A DNA stretch of 53,405 nucleotides from the NCBI RefSeq assembly GCF_001808955.1, contig NZ_KV795249.1, positions 23,669 through 77,073 of the forward strand, read 5' to 3'. The notes under the pieces were generated by a model. It saw nothing but the letters and a program-made list of their open reading frames with translations. It made no database searches and was not told the origin of the DNA. Positions 9,466 to 18,005 of the stretch are shown here, in pieces (position 1 is the first letter of the stretch; every line of letters starts with the position of its first letter). The position numbers were made by a program, and so were the translations under genes. This stretch comes from Rothia sp. HMSC078H08 (GTDB taxonomy: Bacteria > Actinomycetota > Actinomycetes > Actinomycetales > Micrococcaceae).

Positions 9466-10257
9466 ATGTCTGAAAACGGTCCCGTTCTGCCTCCCGAAGT
9501 TTACCGCCGCCGTCGCATCGTGGCGGTTGTTGCCTTGCTCGCCGTCATTCTCCTGCTGGTTGCGGGCGTGACGAGCATCGTCGGCATGATTAATAACAAG
9601 AAGGACGCCACCGTCGCTTCTACCGCGACGGCCACCGGTGCGCCCTTCCAGAGCTTCAGCGCGCGTCCCTCCGAAACGGCCTCGGCTAGCGCTTCCGCCT
9701 CGGCAAGTCCTTCTGCCTCCCCGAGCGAGACGACGACCAAGAGTGCCTCCCCTAATGCCACCGAGACCAAGGCGGCTGAAACCAAGAGCCCCGAGGCAAA
9801 GCCGAGCGAGGCCAAGACCGCGCAGGCCACCCCCTCCGCCACCCCGAGCGCAAGCGCGGCGGGTGTGGTGGCAGCCTGCACCGCGAACGACCTGAAGGTG
9901 ACCGTTACCCCCGCGAAGCGCACGTTCGCCGCGGGCGAGCAGGTCTCGTTCCACGTGACCTACACGAACTCCTCGAAGACCCCCTGCGCCGTGGGTGGCG
10001 AGGGTGCGAATACCGGCGTGGACCTGAACATCACCTCGGGATCGGCGCAGGTGTACACCCGTAGCCTGTGCACCGCGACCACCCTGCCGAAGGCTGAGGT
10101 TGCCGCGGGCGCCGAGGGTGCAACCGACCTGGCCTGGGATCGCAAGATCAACGTTCTGGGCTGCTCCGCTGCTTCGAACGCCCAGAAGGGTTCCTACTGG
10201 GCAACCGCAACGGTGAACGGCGTAACCTCGACCAAGGTGAACTTCGTGATTCAGTAG
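9466..10257 (+). CDS. Membrane-anchored extracytoplasmic protein with Ala/Ser/Pro-rich linker
   Basis: I do not recognise a named family. The 263-residue protein has a short basic N-terminus, one membrane helix (about residues 22-46, IVAVVALLAVILLLVAG) and no lipobox. A linker of about 80 residues rich in Ala, Ser, Glu, Thr and Pro (about 60-140) follows, then a C-terminal beta-rich domain of about 125 residues with three cysteines that could form a disulfide. The layout suggests type II membrane anchoring, with an Ig-like domain held across the cell wall. The start is ATG, apparently leaderless. It is divergent from mutY and ends in a clear terminator. Confidence 0.75.
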   Translation: MSENGPVLPPEVYRRRRIVAVVALLAVILLLVAGVTSIVGMINNKKDATVASTATATGAPFQSFSARPSETASASASASASPSASPSETTTKSASPNATETKAAETKSPEAKPSEAKTAQATPSATPSASAAGVVAACTANDLKVTVTPAKRTFAAGEQVSFHVTYTNSSKTPCAVGGEGANTGVDLNITSGSAQVYTRSLCTATTLPKAEVAAGAEGATDLAWDRKINVLGCSAASNAQKGSYWATATVNGVTSTKVNFVIQ

Positions 10258-10306
10258 TCGCTTCGCCGAGCCCCCCCCATAGTTTTCGCCCGTGAGCGGG
10301 CGTAAG

Positions 10307-10346
10307 AAGCCCCCATGCTGGATGTTCTTCCGGCACGGGGGCTTTT
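10307..10346. terminator. Terminator between convergent genes
   Basis: The stem 10307-10314 with 10337-10344 (AAGCCCCC/GGGGGCTT) closes a long loop that extends the stem through a partly paired TGC/GCA. A T-run ends at 10346. It separates the 9466 gene (plus) from the small minus-strand gene at 10369. Confidence 0.75.
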
Positions 10347-10368
10347 CGTATGAGCTTTTGTCTGGCTA

Positions 10369-10581
10369 TTACTTGGAGGCGCGCGGCTTGGCGAATCGGC
10401 GCTCACCCAGGTAGCCGAGCAAGCCGCCAAAGACGGTCCACTGCAGGGCTGCTAGAAGCAGGGTGGGCGGGTCGGTCACCTCGAAGGAGTTGGGGATGAC
10501 TCGGAACCACAGCAGTGGCAGGTAAATCAGAAAAAGAATGGGGGAAGCCCACACAAAGAACGGGACGGAACGCTTGGCCAT
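10369..10581 (-). CDS. Small two-helix membrane protein, unknown function
   Basis: This 70-residue protein starts MAKRSVPFFVWASP. It has two membrane helices, about residues 6-27 and 38-60, separated by a short polar loop, and a basic C-terminus (ERRFAKPRASK). The start at 10581 is chosen because AGGAGG lies 6 nt upstream; a longer reading from 10641 has no ribosome site. It lies 103 bp downstream of disA on the same strand, and co-transcription with disA is possible. I do not recognise a family. Confidence 0.7.
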   Translation of the reverse strand: MAKRSVPFFVWASPILFLIYLPLLWFRVIPNSFEVTDPPTLLLAALQWTVFGGLLGYLGERRFAKPRASK

Positions 10582-10683
10582 AGTGACCTCCTCGTGACGT
10601 GTTATGGCCTGGATAAGGGGAAACCTCTGTCGACACATCATAACCCGGAACCGTTCTCAAATGCTAGGGGTGTAACCGGGTGA

Positions 10684-11751
10684 TTAGAGGTAGCGCTCCA
10701 GGCTGCTTTCCGCCATGCGGGTCAGCTGCTCGCGCACCGTGCGGGCGCGCGCCTCGCCCACGCCGTCCACGGCTCGCAAATCCTCAAGGGAAGCCGCCAT
10801 GAGGGCCTGAAGGCTTCCAAAGCGTTCCACGAGGCGTTCGGCAATCGCGTTCGGAATGCTCGGAATACCGTCCAGCAGACGGAAGCCGCGCGGCTGCAGG
10901 GGAGTCTCCAAATCGGGGTTCTCGCCAAAGCCGACGGTGCGGGCAATCGCGCGCAAATCGACGATGCCCATACCGTCTAGGTTCTGGAGCGCCTGCACGC
11001 CGGCGGCGATCAGCTCGTCATTCGCCTCGGGCAGGTAGTCACGCAGAATCAGGTCGCTGGCGGTCATCTCGGGCGCGCGCAGCTCCTCCAGCTGCAGGGC
11101 AATCAGGCGGCCGTGCACGCCAAGCTCCAGCACGTAGTGGCTGACCTCGCGGATAATGCGGTTCACCATCTCCATGCGCTGAAGGGTCATCGCCACATCC
11201 GCCAGGGACACGTTGGACTCAATCTCCAGGGCCGAGAGCGAGGAAAGCACAGAGCGCAGGCGCTTCTTATAGCTTTCAAGGGTCTGAATCGCCTGGTTCG
11301 CGCGGGCCATGAGGTACTGGCTGTCCTCGACCGTGTAGCGGGTGCCGTCAACGTACACCGAAATGACGGACATTGAGGCGCTCACCGAAATCACCGGGAA
11401 ACCGGTCTGAATCGCGGTGCGCTCGGCGGTGCGGTGGCGGGTGCCGGACTCGTTCGTATCGATGGAGGCGTCCGGCATGAGTTGCACTGCGGCGTGCAGC
11501 AGGCGGGTGGCGTCGCGGTCGCAGATGATGGCGCCATCCATCTTGGCCAGCTCGCGCAGGCGGGTTGCCGAAAACTCGGTGTCGATGTTGAAACCGCCCG
11601 AAGACATGGAGGATACGGTGCGGTCGGAGCCGAGTACGATGAGCGCGCCCGTACGGCCACGCATGATGCGTTCCAGGCCCTCGCGAAGCTCGGTGCCGGG
11701 GGCGATTCGGGCGATAGTTTTTAGCAAAAGGTCACTATAATTCATCTGCAC
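10684..11751 (-). CDS. disA: DNA integrity scanning protein DisA, diadenylate cyclase
   Basis: DisA makes the second messenger c-di-AMP from two ATP and scans DNA for branched structures. The N-terminal DAC domain shows the catalytic DGA (residues 72-74) and RHR (105-107, in ESGTRHRTAE). A helical linker follows, then a C-terminal helix-hairpin-helix domain (SLEDLRAVDGVGEARARTV). Length is about 355 residues, as usual. Several starts are possible. GTG 11751 lies 7 nt after a -10-like TACAAT, which suggests a leaderless transcript; ATG 11745 and ATG 11769 are alternatives. It is divergent from radA, another DNA-repair gene, a common actinobacterial arrangement. Confidence 0.95.
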   Translation of the reverse strand: MQMNYSDLLLKTIARIAPGTELREGLERIMRGRTGALIVLGSDRTVSSMSSGGFNIDTEFSATRLRELAKMDGAIICDRDATRLLHAAVQLMPDASIDTNESGTRHRTAERTAIQTGFPVISVSASMSVISVYVDGTRYTVEDSQYLMARANQAIQTLESYKKRLRSVLSSLSALEIESNVSLADVAMTLQRMEMVNRIIREVSHYVLELGVHGRLIALQLEELRAPEMTASDLILRDYLPEANDELIAAGVQALQNLDGMGIVDLRAIARTVGFGENPDLETPLQPRGFRLLDGIPSIPNAIAERLVERFGSLQALMAASLEDLRAVDGVGEARARTVREQLTRMAESSLERYL

Positions 11752-11979
11752 GAAGACCATTGTACCCATAAGGGTGGTTATTGAGCCAGGTCAGGGGCGA
11801 AACGGCGGGCTAAAGTGCCTTAAAAACGAATAGATATTCTTGATTTTAAACGATGTTGAAATGTTGTTCCCCGGGAGGCACTTGCGGCGGCCCCGGATGG
11901 TTTTACGGGCGCGGGCCGCCCCGCTGTACGCCCGTCGCGAGAGATGACCTTCGCCCCGGTAAGAAAGCGGGCCCGCCCC

Positions 11980-11985
11980 TACAAT
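11980..11985 (+). promoter_or_regulatory. -10 element of radA, leaderless spacing
   Basis: TACAAT ends 6 nt before the radA ATG at 11992 and there is no Shine-Dalgarno sequence. This is the standard actinobacterial leaderless layout. Confidence 0.6.
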
Positions 11986-11991
11986 AGAGCC

Positions 11992-13458
11992 ATGAGCGCC
12001 CGCACCAAGACCACCAAAACCGCCCCCGCCTACCGCTGCACCGAATGTGGCTGGACCACCGCCAAGTGGGTGGGCCGCTGCGGCGAGTGTCAGACCTGGG
12101 GCACCGTCGAAGAAGCCGCCGGGGGCACCCGCGCGCGCACCCGTGCCGCATCCAGCGTGCAGAAACCCGCCCAGCCCATCGCCGAGGTCGACTCGCGTGT
12201 GGCCGCCTACATGAGCACCGGAAACCCCGAATTTGACCGCGTACTCGGCGGCGGACTCGTGCCCGGCGCGGTCATCCTCATGGCGGGCGAACCCGGCGTG
12301 GGCAAGTCCACCCTACTGCTGGACGTTGCCGCCACCTTCGCGTGCGGCACCGCCGGGATTGCGGGTCGGAAGGGCGCGCAGAACCGGACGAACACCCCAG
12401 CGCAAAACACCTCTGCGCAGAACACCCAGCCGCCGCGCCCGGTCCTGTACATCACCGGCGAGGAATCCGCCGCGCAGGTCAAGCTTCGCGCCGACCGCAT
12501 CGGTGCCATCGCGGAAACCCTCTACCTGACCAGCGAAACCGACCTCGGTACCGCCCTGGCTCACATCGAGCAGATTGACCCGGCGCTGCTGGTCATCGAC
12601 TCCGTGCAGACCCTCGCCTCCGCGGAAGTTGAGGGTAGCGCCGGTGGTGTCACCCAGGTGCGCGAGGTCGCCGCCTCCGTGATTGCAGCCGCGAAGGAAC
12701 GCAATATGTGCACCCTGCTCGTGGGTCACGTGACCAAGGAGGGCACCATCGCGGGCCCGCGCCTGCTTGAGCACTTGGTGGACGTGGTCTGCCAGTTCGA
12801 GGGCGATAAGCACTCGAATATCCGCATGCTGCGCGCGATCAAGAACCGCTTCGGCCCCACCGACGAGGTGGGCTGCTTTGACATGCACGAGGATGGCATC
12901 GCGCCCGTGCTGGACCCCTCCGGCATGTTCGTCTCCAGCACCCCGCACCCGGTGGCGGGCACCTGCGTGACCGTCACGATGGAGGGCCGCCGACCCCTGC
13001 TCGCGGAGGTTCAGGCACTGCTGGATCAGGCGGTGGCACCCGCCCCGCGCCGTACCGTCTCGGGCCTGGATTCAGCGCGTATCCAGATGCTGTTGGCGGT
13101 GCTGCAGCGCCGCGCCGGGCTGAACGTGGGCAAGCTCGACTGCTACGTCTCCACGGTGGGCGGTGCAAAAATTGCCGAGCCCGCCGCCGACCTGGCGTGC
13201 GTCATGGCGCTTGCCTCGGCGGCGCAAAATAAGCCGCTACCGCGTAAACTCGCGGTCTTCGGCGAGGTCGGCCTGGCGGGTGAGGTGCGCGCCGTGCCGG
13301 GCATCCGCCAGCGCATCGCGGAGGTGGGCCGCCTGGGCTTCACGCACGTGCTGGTGCCCGCCTCCCCGACCGGCGTGGGAGACGTGCCCGAGGGCGTGAC
13401 CGTGCGTGAGGTGACCACCCTGGGTGAGGCGCTGGCACTACTCTTCCCGCAGAAGTAG
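11992..13458 (+). CDS. radA: DNA repair protein RadA/Sms
   Basis: RadA is a RecA-related ATPase that processes recombination intermediates. The 488-residue protein has an N-terminal zinc motif (C16, C19, C30, C33), Walker A GEPGVGKST at 99-107, the RadA-specific KNRFG at 284-288, and a C-terminal Lon-like domain. The start is ATG 11992, because an earlier in-frame ATG at 11944 precedes the -10 box. Odd: residues about 121-148 are a Gln/Asn/Thr/Pro-rich insertion (AQNRTNTPAQNTSAQNTQPP) between Walker A and the next strand (VLYITGEESA). RadA proteins I know have only a few residues there. Confidence 0.96.
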   Translation: MSARTKTTKTAPAYRCTECGWTTAKWVGRCGECQTWGTVEEAAGGTRARTRAASSVQKPAQPIAEVDSRVAAYMSTGNPEFDRVLGGGLVPGAVILMAGEPGVGKSTLLLDVAATFACGTAGIAGRKGAQNRTNTPAQNTSAQNTQPPRPVLYITGEESAAQVKLRADRIGAIAETLYLTSETDLGTALAHIEQIDPALLVIDSVQTLASAEVEGSAGGVTQVREVAASVIAAAKERNMCTLLVGHVTKEGTIAGPRLLEHLVDVVCQFEGDKHSNIRMLRAIKNRFGPTDEVGCFDMHEDGIAPVLDPSGMFVSSTPHPVAGTCVTVTMEGRRPLLAEVQALLDQAVAPAPRRTVSGLDSARIQMLLAVLQRRAGLNVGKLDCYVSTVGGAKIAEPAADLACVMALASAAQNKPLPRKLAVFGEVGLAGEVRAVPGIRQRIAEVGRLGFTHVLVPASPTGVGDVPEGVTVREVTTLGEALALLFPQK

Positions 13459-13485
13459 CCGCCCGCGCATCAACAGCATAGAGAT

Positions 13486-13539
13486 AGCGGAGGAGGGGGC
13501 TCCCGGCTGACGTGAAGGTCGCCGGGAGCCCCCTCCGCT
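13486..13539. terminator. Terminator between radA and the FUSC gene
   Basis: A 19-bp stem with a 3-nt bulge (13486-13507 with 13521-13539) lies between convergent genes. The sequence after it is only weakly T-rich. Confidence 0.75.
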
Positions 13540-13577
13540 GTGTCTTGACGGTCGCCACTGACCCCGCTAGAAACCCG

Positions 13578-14894
13578 CTAGGAGGAGCGGCTCTCCTCCT
13601 CGTTCTCGTGCAACATGATGTTGATCGAGCGGGTGTGGAGCTTGTTCGTGCGGTGGGTGTTCACCGCACTATCGGTCACGTCGTCAACCACCATGGAGTC
13701 ATCCATGTCAGCGTCAACAATCGGGATTACCGAGGTACGCGGTGCATGTTTGGTGACCGCCTCACCCAGAGGCACCAGAACCGCCACGGCGTCCTTGTGG
13801 GACATGCCGGTTGCCTCCATAAAGTCCACCACAATCAGGCGCAGCATCAGCACCAGCGACTCGCCCTCGAAGGATGCCACACCCATGTAGTGCGGGTTGA
13901 GGGTTCCGGCCAGGCGCACCATGCGGTCCTGCGCCTTCTTCATGTAGTGCTCGCGCTCTTCCTTCTTCGGCGCAGACATGCCCAGGCCGATGCTTTGGGA
14001 AGCCAGCGACAGCTCGTCCAGGGCCTTACTCAGCGAAACCAGCGCGGCCGAACGCAGCTGCACGTGGCGGATAGTTGAGGCCATGCGACGGTTGAGCACG
14101 CGGTCATTACGAATGGCCAGATCCACCGCGGCGAGGGTCTTCGCCAGGCGTTCCAGCTCCTCGCGGTTCTTACGGCTCTTCCACGACAGGTCGTTCATGC
14201 CCTGCGCGGTAATCAGGTCGCCTCGGCACGCATCATACAGCGGCTGCAGAGCGCGGGCATCAAGCAGGCTCTGGTACGCCTTGTTGTAGTCGTAGTAGCG
14301 GATTGCCTCGGAGGAGAGCTGGAAAACCTTCGCGAAGGCATCCATGAGGGCGATGGCGCGGGCGCGCGGGTTCTTACGCGGGTCGCGCGGCATCAGGTAC
14401 ATGGCGAGGAACGCGAAAGCGCCACCGACAATGCCGTCGAAACTGCGGGTGAACGCATCGTCAGGTACGGGCAGTAGCAACGTGAAACAGGCCTGGAAGC
14501 TGAGCTGAATCGTAAAAATAATGCCCTTATCAATAAATCGGGCAACAATCACGGTCAAGAAAAGCACCACTGCCGCCTGCCAGGTACCGTGACCGAGCAG
14601 AATCAGCAGAAGGTCGCCAATGAGAATGCCGAGGGTCACGCCGAAGGAGACCTCAAGGATTCGGCGGGCATGCTTAGCGCCGCTCACATAGCCCAGGGAT
14701 ACGAGGGCAGCGACCGGCGCGAAAATGGGCTCGTGGTGGCCCAGGACGCGCTCAGCGAAAAGCCAAGCGCCCATAGACGCCGCAACAATCTGCACAGACT
14801 GAAAGAAGTCTGCTCGGACTCGGTGAAGACCCTCACGGACGAACTGTCGGGTGTTCTGTTCAGTAGTGCGTAGAATCTCTGCGAAGCGTGCCAT
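13578..14894 (-). CDS. FUSC-family (aromatic acid exporter-like) membrane protein
   Basis: The N-terminal half has about six membrane helices (residues about 35-180, for example RILEVSFGVTLGILIGDLLL), with the MPRDPR sequence that often follows the FUSC/ArAE_1 membrane domain. The C-terminal half is a soluble, largely helical cytoplasmic domain of about 250 residues with a conserved RTSVIPIVDAD-type segment and an acidic tail. Relatives are annotated as FUSC or aromatic-acid exporter proteins; the substrate is unknown. I start at ATG 14894 (438 residues) because TATGAT lies 7 nt upstream, giving a leaderless transcript. A 20-residue longer reading exists from 14954. Confidence 0.85.
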   Translation of the reverse strand: MARFAEILRTTEQNTRQFVREGLHRVRADFFQSVQIVAASMGAWLFAERVLGHHEPIFAPVAALVSLGYVSGAKHARRILEVSFGVTLGILIGDLLLILLGHGTWQAAVVLFLTVIVARFIDKGIIFTIQLSFQACFTLLLPVPDDAFTRSFDGIVGGAFAFLAMYLMPRDPRKNPRARAIALMDAFAKVFQLSSEAIRYYDYNKAYQSLLDARALQPLYDACRGDLITAQGMNDLSWKSRKNREELERLAKTLAAVDLAIRNDRVLNRRMASTIRHVQLRSAALVSLSKALDELSLASQSIGLGMSAPKKEEREHYMKKAQDRMVRLAGTLNPHYMGVASFEGESLVLMLRLIVVDFMEATGMSHKDAVAVLVPLGEAVTKHAPRTSVIPIVDADMDDSMVVDDVTDSAVNTHRTNKLHTRSINIMLHENEEESRSS

Positions 14895-14901
14895 GAGCAC
14901 C

Positions 14902-14907
14902 ATCATA
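14902..14907 (-). promoter_or_regulatory. -10 element of the FUSC gene, leaderless spacing
   Basis: TATGAT on the minus strand ends 7 nt before ATG 14894, and no ribosome-binding site is visible. Confidence 0.5.
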
Positions 14908-15077
14908 CCGGCGCGTGTGCTCTGTACAAGGGGGTAGGGGAGTGTTGGGTGCAAGTGTGAGAGACCCCGCGCCCCGTACCCGCCCTATACCCGCTCCGAA
15001 GCCGCGTTTTTCGCGGAAACCTAGCTCCAAAACCGCTGCTCTAGCTCCGTTACGCAGCCTGGCCCCCGTTATGCAAC

Positions 15078-16784
15078 CTAGCCGCGGAGGCGGCGCGCCA
15101 CCCTCGCCAGCAGGCCCGGATTCGTCTCGGCGGGTGCCTCATCAGATGACTCAGACTCAACGGCGACAGGATGCGTTTCTTCGGCGCCGTGTGCCCCGTG
15201 AACACCGTGCGCGCTGTACCCGCCACCGATTGCGCGGGCACGTTCGAGCTGCCGGCGGTGCTCAGCATCCCAGGAGTGCGCCCGGTCAGACATCGCCCAC
15301 TCGAAACCCGCGGTGAGGGAGGTTTCGGTAAAGAGATCGCGTGCGGCGCGGACGGTTGCACCCAGCGGCTCGGGGAGAGCCGGGGTTTGCTCTGCGGCAG
15401 GGAAAGGCGCGGGGGCTTCTGCCTCGCCGCTAGTTTCTGTATCAGAGCCAAGAATCTGCGCAAGCAGGTAGGCACGCTCGGTGCGCAGCACCTCCAGCAG
15501 CTCGGTGCGGCGTGCATCCGATGCCACCGCCGCGTGCCGCAGGGCGGCGGCAACCATCAGCTCGGGAACGCCACCGGCGAGCATGCCCAACGGCAGGGTG
15601 AACTCGCCCAGCCCGTACAGGCTCAGGGCGCCGCCCACGCGCATCTGCGTGAACGCATCCGGAATGAGGGCGAGCACGGGAATACCTGCCGCGGCGGAGA
15701 ACACCGCCGGGTGGTAGCGGCTGGTCAGGGTGAACGCCGCCGCCCGGTGCACGGTGATGCTCTGGTCGGCGTGCAGAATCGGTAGCAGGGTCGCCGGGGT
15801 GGAGGGACTGAGCCGCTCGGCGATGCGCTGGTGCGCCTGAATATCGCCGCTTGCCGGGTCCTGTGGGTCACCGTAGTGGCTCAGGAAAACGGGTGCGTAG
15901 CCGTGCTCGCGCCACATGCCATCGAGTAGACGCGCAATCTGCTGTGCCTGCTGGTCGGTACATTCGTTGACGGTCACGCAGACGTAGTGCTCCGGCAGCT
16001 CGTTAAGTGCCTGACTTGCTGAAATACCCTCCGCATAGTGCAGGGTGCGTGCCGGGGAGGCCACCGGGTAGTCGGTGGCATCATCCACGCTCAGGCGCGC
16101 GTCAATATCCCGTTCGCGGCACCAGGCGAGTGAGGAGCTTTCGCGTACCGTCACCGAACGGGCGGTGCGGAGCATGCGCTCCAGAACCTGCGCATCCTCG
16201 GGGTTGAGGACCGGGCCCAAGGACTGGCCGGTCACGAATAGGGGAACACCGGCGTACTCGGCGACGAGAGCCACCGAGGCACGCTCGTAGAGGAGCCAGC
16301 CGAAGCGGGAGTTGAGGTTGCCGCCGCCGGAGACCACGACCGCGTCCATGGCGGCGATAGCGTCCGCGAATTCCACCATGCGCTCAACGGTCTGCTCCAG
16401 CGGATGCAGCACCTCCGGCAGCGCCTGCACCTGCGGTAACGCCACCAGCTCGGTAACGGAGGGGCGTTCCCGGTCGGCGTGCAGCTGCTCCAGGACGCAC
16501 TCGAGCGCCGCGAGGGTCAGCTCGCGTTCAGCCGGTGCCCAGGGGAAGAGGAAAAACGGCAGGTACTCGTAGGGCGCGTCCGCCTCATGATTCACCGCCG
16601 CGCCGATATAGCGCGCCGAATGGCCCACATCGCGGGTCATGAGGGTGACCGCCGTGCCGCCTTCAGAAAGCGCCTGAGCGCTCGCAATGGTCATGGCTTC
16701 GTCGCCCACGTGGTAGATGTGCTGGCCGATATCGCCAATGACGAGCACACGCGGTGCTGTAGAAGAATGATTGTTCTCTGCCAC
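15078..16784 (-). CDS. Polysaccharide pyruvyl transferase family protein
   Basis: The 568-residue protein begins with a beta strand and Gly-rich turn (RVLVIGDIGQHIYHVGDEA) typical of this family. It continues with VVSGGGNLNSRF, FVTGQSLGP, RESSSLAWC, SVDDATDY and a C-terminal SRYHPAVFSAAAGIP, all in the order of CsaB/PssM-type enzymes. These add pyruvate ketals from phosphoenolpyruvate to cell-wall or exopolysaccharide sugars, or act as related glycan transferases. The last 150 residues are a low-complexity Glu/Ala/His-rich extension. It starts 2 nt after the GT2 gene, so the pair forms one transcription unit for surface glycan assembly. Confidence 0.87.
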   Translation of the reverse strand: MAENNHSSTAPRVLVIGDIGQHIYHVGDEAMTIASAQALSEGGTAVTLMTRDVGHSARYIGAAVNHEADAPYEYLPFFLFPWAPAERELTLAALECVLEQLHADRERPSVTELVALPQVQALPEVLHPLEQTVERMVEFADAIAAMDAVVVSGGGNLNSRFGWLLYERASVALVAEYAGVPLFVTGQSLGPVLNPEDAQVLERMLRTARSVTVRESSSLAWCRERDIDARLSVDDATDYPVASPARTLHYAEGISASQALNELPEHYVCVTVNECTDQQAQQIARLLDGMWREHGYAPVFLSHYGDPQDPASGDIQAHQRIAERLSPSTPATLLPILHADQSITVHRAAAFTLTSRYHPAVFSAAAGIPVLALIPDAFTQMRVGGALSLYGLGEFTLPLGMLAGGVPELMVAAALRHAAVASDARRTELLEVLRTERAYLLAQILGSDTETSGEAEAPAPFPAAEQTPALPEPLGATVRAARDLFTETSLTAGFEWAMSDRAHSWDAEHRRQLERARAIGGGYSAHGVHGAHGAEETHPVAVESESSDEAPAETNPGLLARVARRLRG

Positions 16785-16786
16785 GG

Positions 16787-17863
16787 CTACGCGCCCTTCT
16801 GCTCTGCCGAACCAGCCTCCGCTGACCCAGCCTCAGTACCGCGACGAACTAGGGAGCGCTGATTGAGGGAACGCTTCGCCAAGGAACGCAACGCGCGGCC
16901 CGGGGCGCGCAGGTGCTTGAGAACCTTCAAACGCTCCTCAATAGCCTGCTGACGGGCCTCGATACGTTCCAGGCGGCTCTCAATAGAGCGCAGAATGTCC
17001 AGGGATTCGCGGGTCAGATCGTGCCCGTCAATCACGCGGCGCTCCAGGTCAGCTGCCAAATGCGCCTGATACAGGTACGCACCCGGTCGGGCGCCCGCCT
17101 GCAAATCCTCGCGGATAGCGCGGGCACGCACCAGCGAATCGAAGCGGGCATGATCAGCCTGACGCTTCACGCTATTCGCCTCGGCACCTTCTGCGTCGGG
17201 GCGTAGCGACCAGTACGCCAGCGGCTCATCCACCAGCAGAATATCCGCCACAGAGGCGGCACGCATGTTGAACTCCCAGTCGCCGACCACCGGCAGGGAC
17301 TCGTCGTAGAAACCGACCAGCTCGTGCAGGCTGCGGCGGTAGAGAATACCGATCGGCACGGCACGGTTCGTGCGGAAGAGGAACTGCAAACCCATGCCGG
17401 GCAAGCCGTCGTGGAAAATACGTTCCTCGTACACCTCGAACTCGCCGTCGGCGTTCTCACGTTCGTACCGCTCCACAACGCGGGTGGTGCACATGAACGC
17501 GCCGCTCTCTTCCAGCGCCGCGACGGTGCGCTCCAGGAACTCGGGTGCCCATAAGTCGTCGTCATCGTGAATCGCCACGTATTCGGAGGTGGTCGCCGCC
17601 AAACCGGCGTTGGATGCCGCCTCCATGTTGCCGCCGGCGGTGGTCAGCAGCTGCACGCGGCTGGAATCGTGCGCGTTAGAACCCAGCAAACCCAGTGGAG
17701 AAGCCTCAATGACGGCGCGGGTTGCCTGCTCGTCGCCTCCGTCGTTAATCACGCAGACCGTGTAGTCGGTGAAGGTCTGCTGCGCAATGTTCTCCAGCGC
17801 GCGGCTCAAGAAGCGGGGGCGGCCCTTCGTGCGGACCAGAATAGCTACGGTAGGGGAAGACAT
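16787..17863 (-). CDS. Family 2 glycosyltransferase
   Basis: The GT-A fold begins at once (SSPTVAILVRTKGRPRFLSR) and carries the nucleotide-sugar/metal motif DDDDLW at residues 100-105. VGDWEFNMR marks the acceptor-side region. The last 100 residues form a charged coiled coil (SIESRLERIEARQQAIEERL) with a basic end. It is the first gene of a two-gene unit with the pyruvyl transferase and is likely cytoplasmic or membrane-associated in surface polysaccharide synthesis. ATG 17863 is chosen; GTG 17869 is also in frame. I see no Shine-Dalgarno sequence. Confidence 0.9.
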   Translation of the reverse strand: MSSPTVAILVRTKGRPRFLSRALENIAQQTFTDYTVCVINDGGDEQATRAVIEASPLGLLGSNAHDSSRVQLLTTAGGNMEAASNAGLAATTSEYVAIHDDDDLWAPEFLERTVAALEESGAFMCTTRVVERYERENADGEFEVYEERIFHDGLPGMGLQFLFRTNRAVPIGILYRRSLHELVGFYDESLPVVGDWEFNMRAASVADILLVDEPLAYWSLRPDAEGAEANSVKRQADHARFDSLVRARAIREDLQAGARPGAYLYQAHLAADLERRVIDGHDLTRESLDILRSIESRLERIEARQQAIEERLKVLKHLRAPGRALRSLAKRSLNQRSLVRRGTEAGSAEAGSAEQKGA

Positions 17864-17981
17864 AACCACAATCAGTCGAGGGTGAATGGGCCCGTGCCAG
17901 CCCAGGAACTCAACCCATTATGAAGGTGTGCACTGTTCAGACTCAACCCACCGCCCGGCTAACCCGCAACAGCGTGCACAC

Positions 17982-18000
17982 AGGGGCACGAGCCGCCCCT
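17982..18000 (-). terminator. Weak hairpin after the PiT gene
   Basis: A 6-bp stem (17982-17987 with 17995-18000) lies just past the stop of the phosphate transporter. There is no T-run, so a terminator role is uncertain. Confidence 0.3.
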
Positions 18001-18005
18001 AAAAA

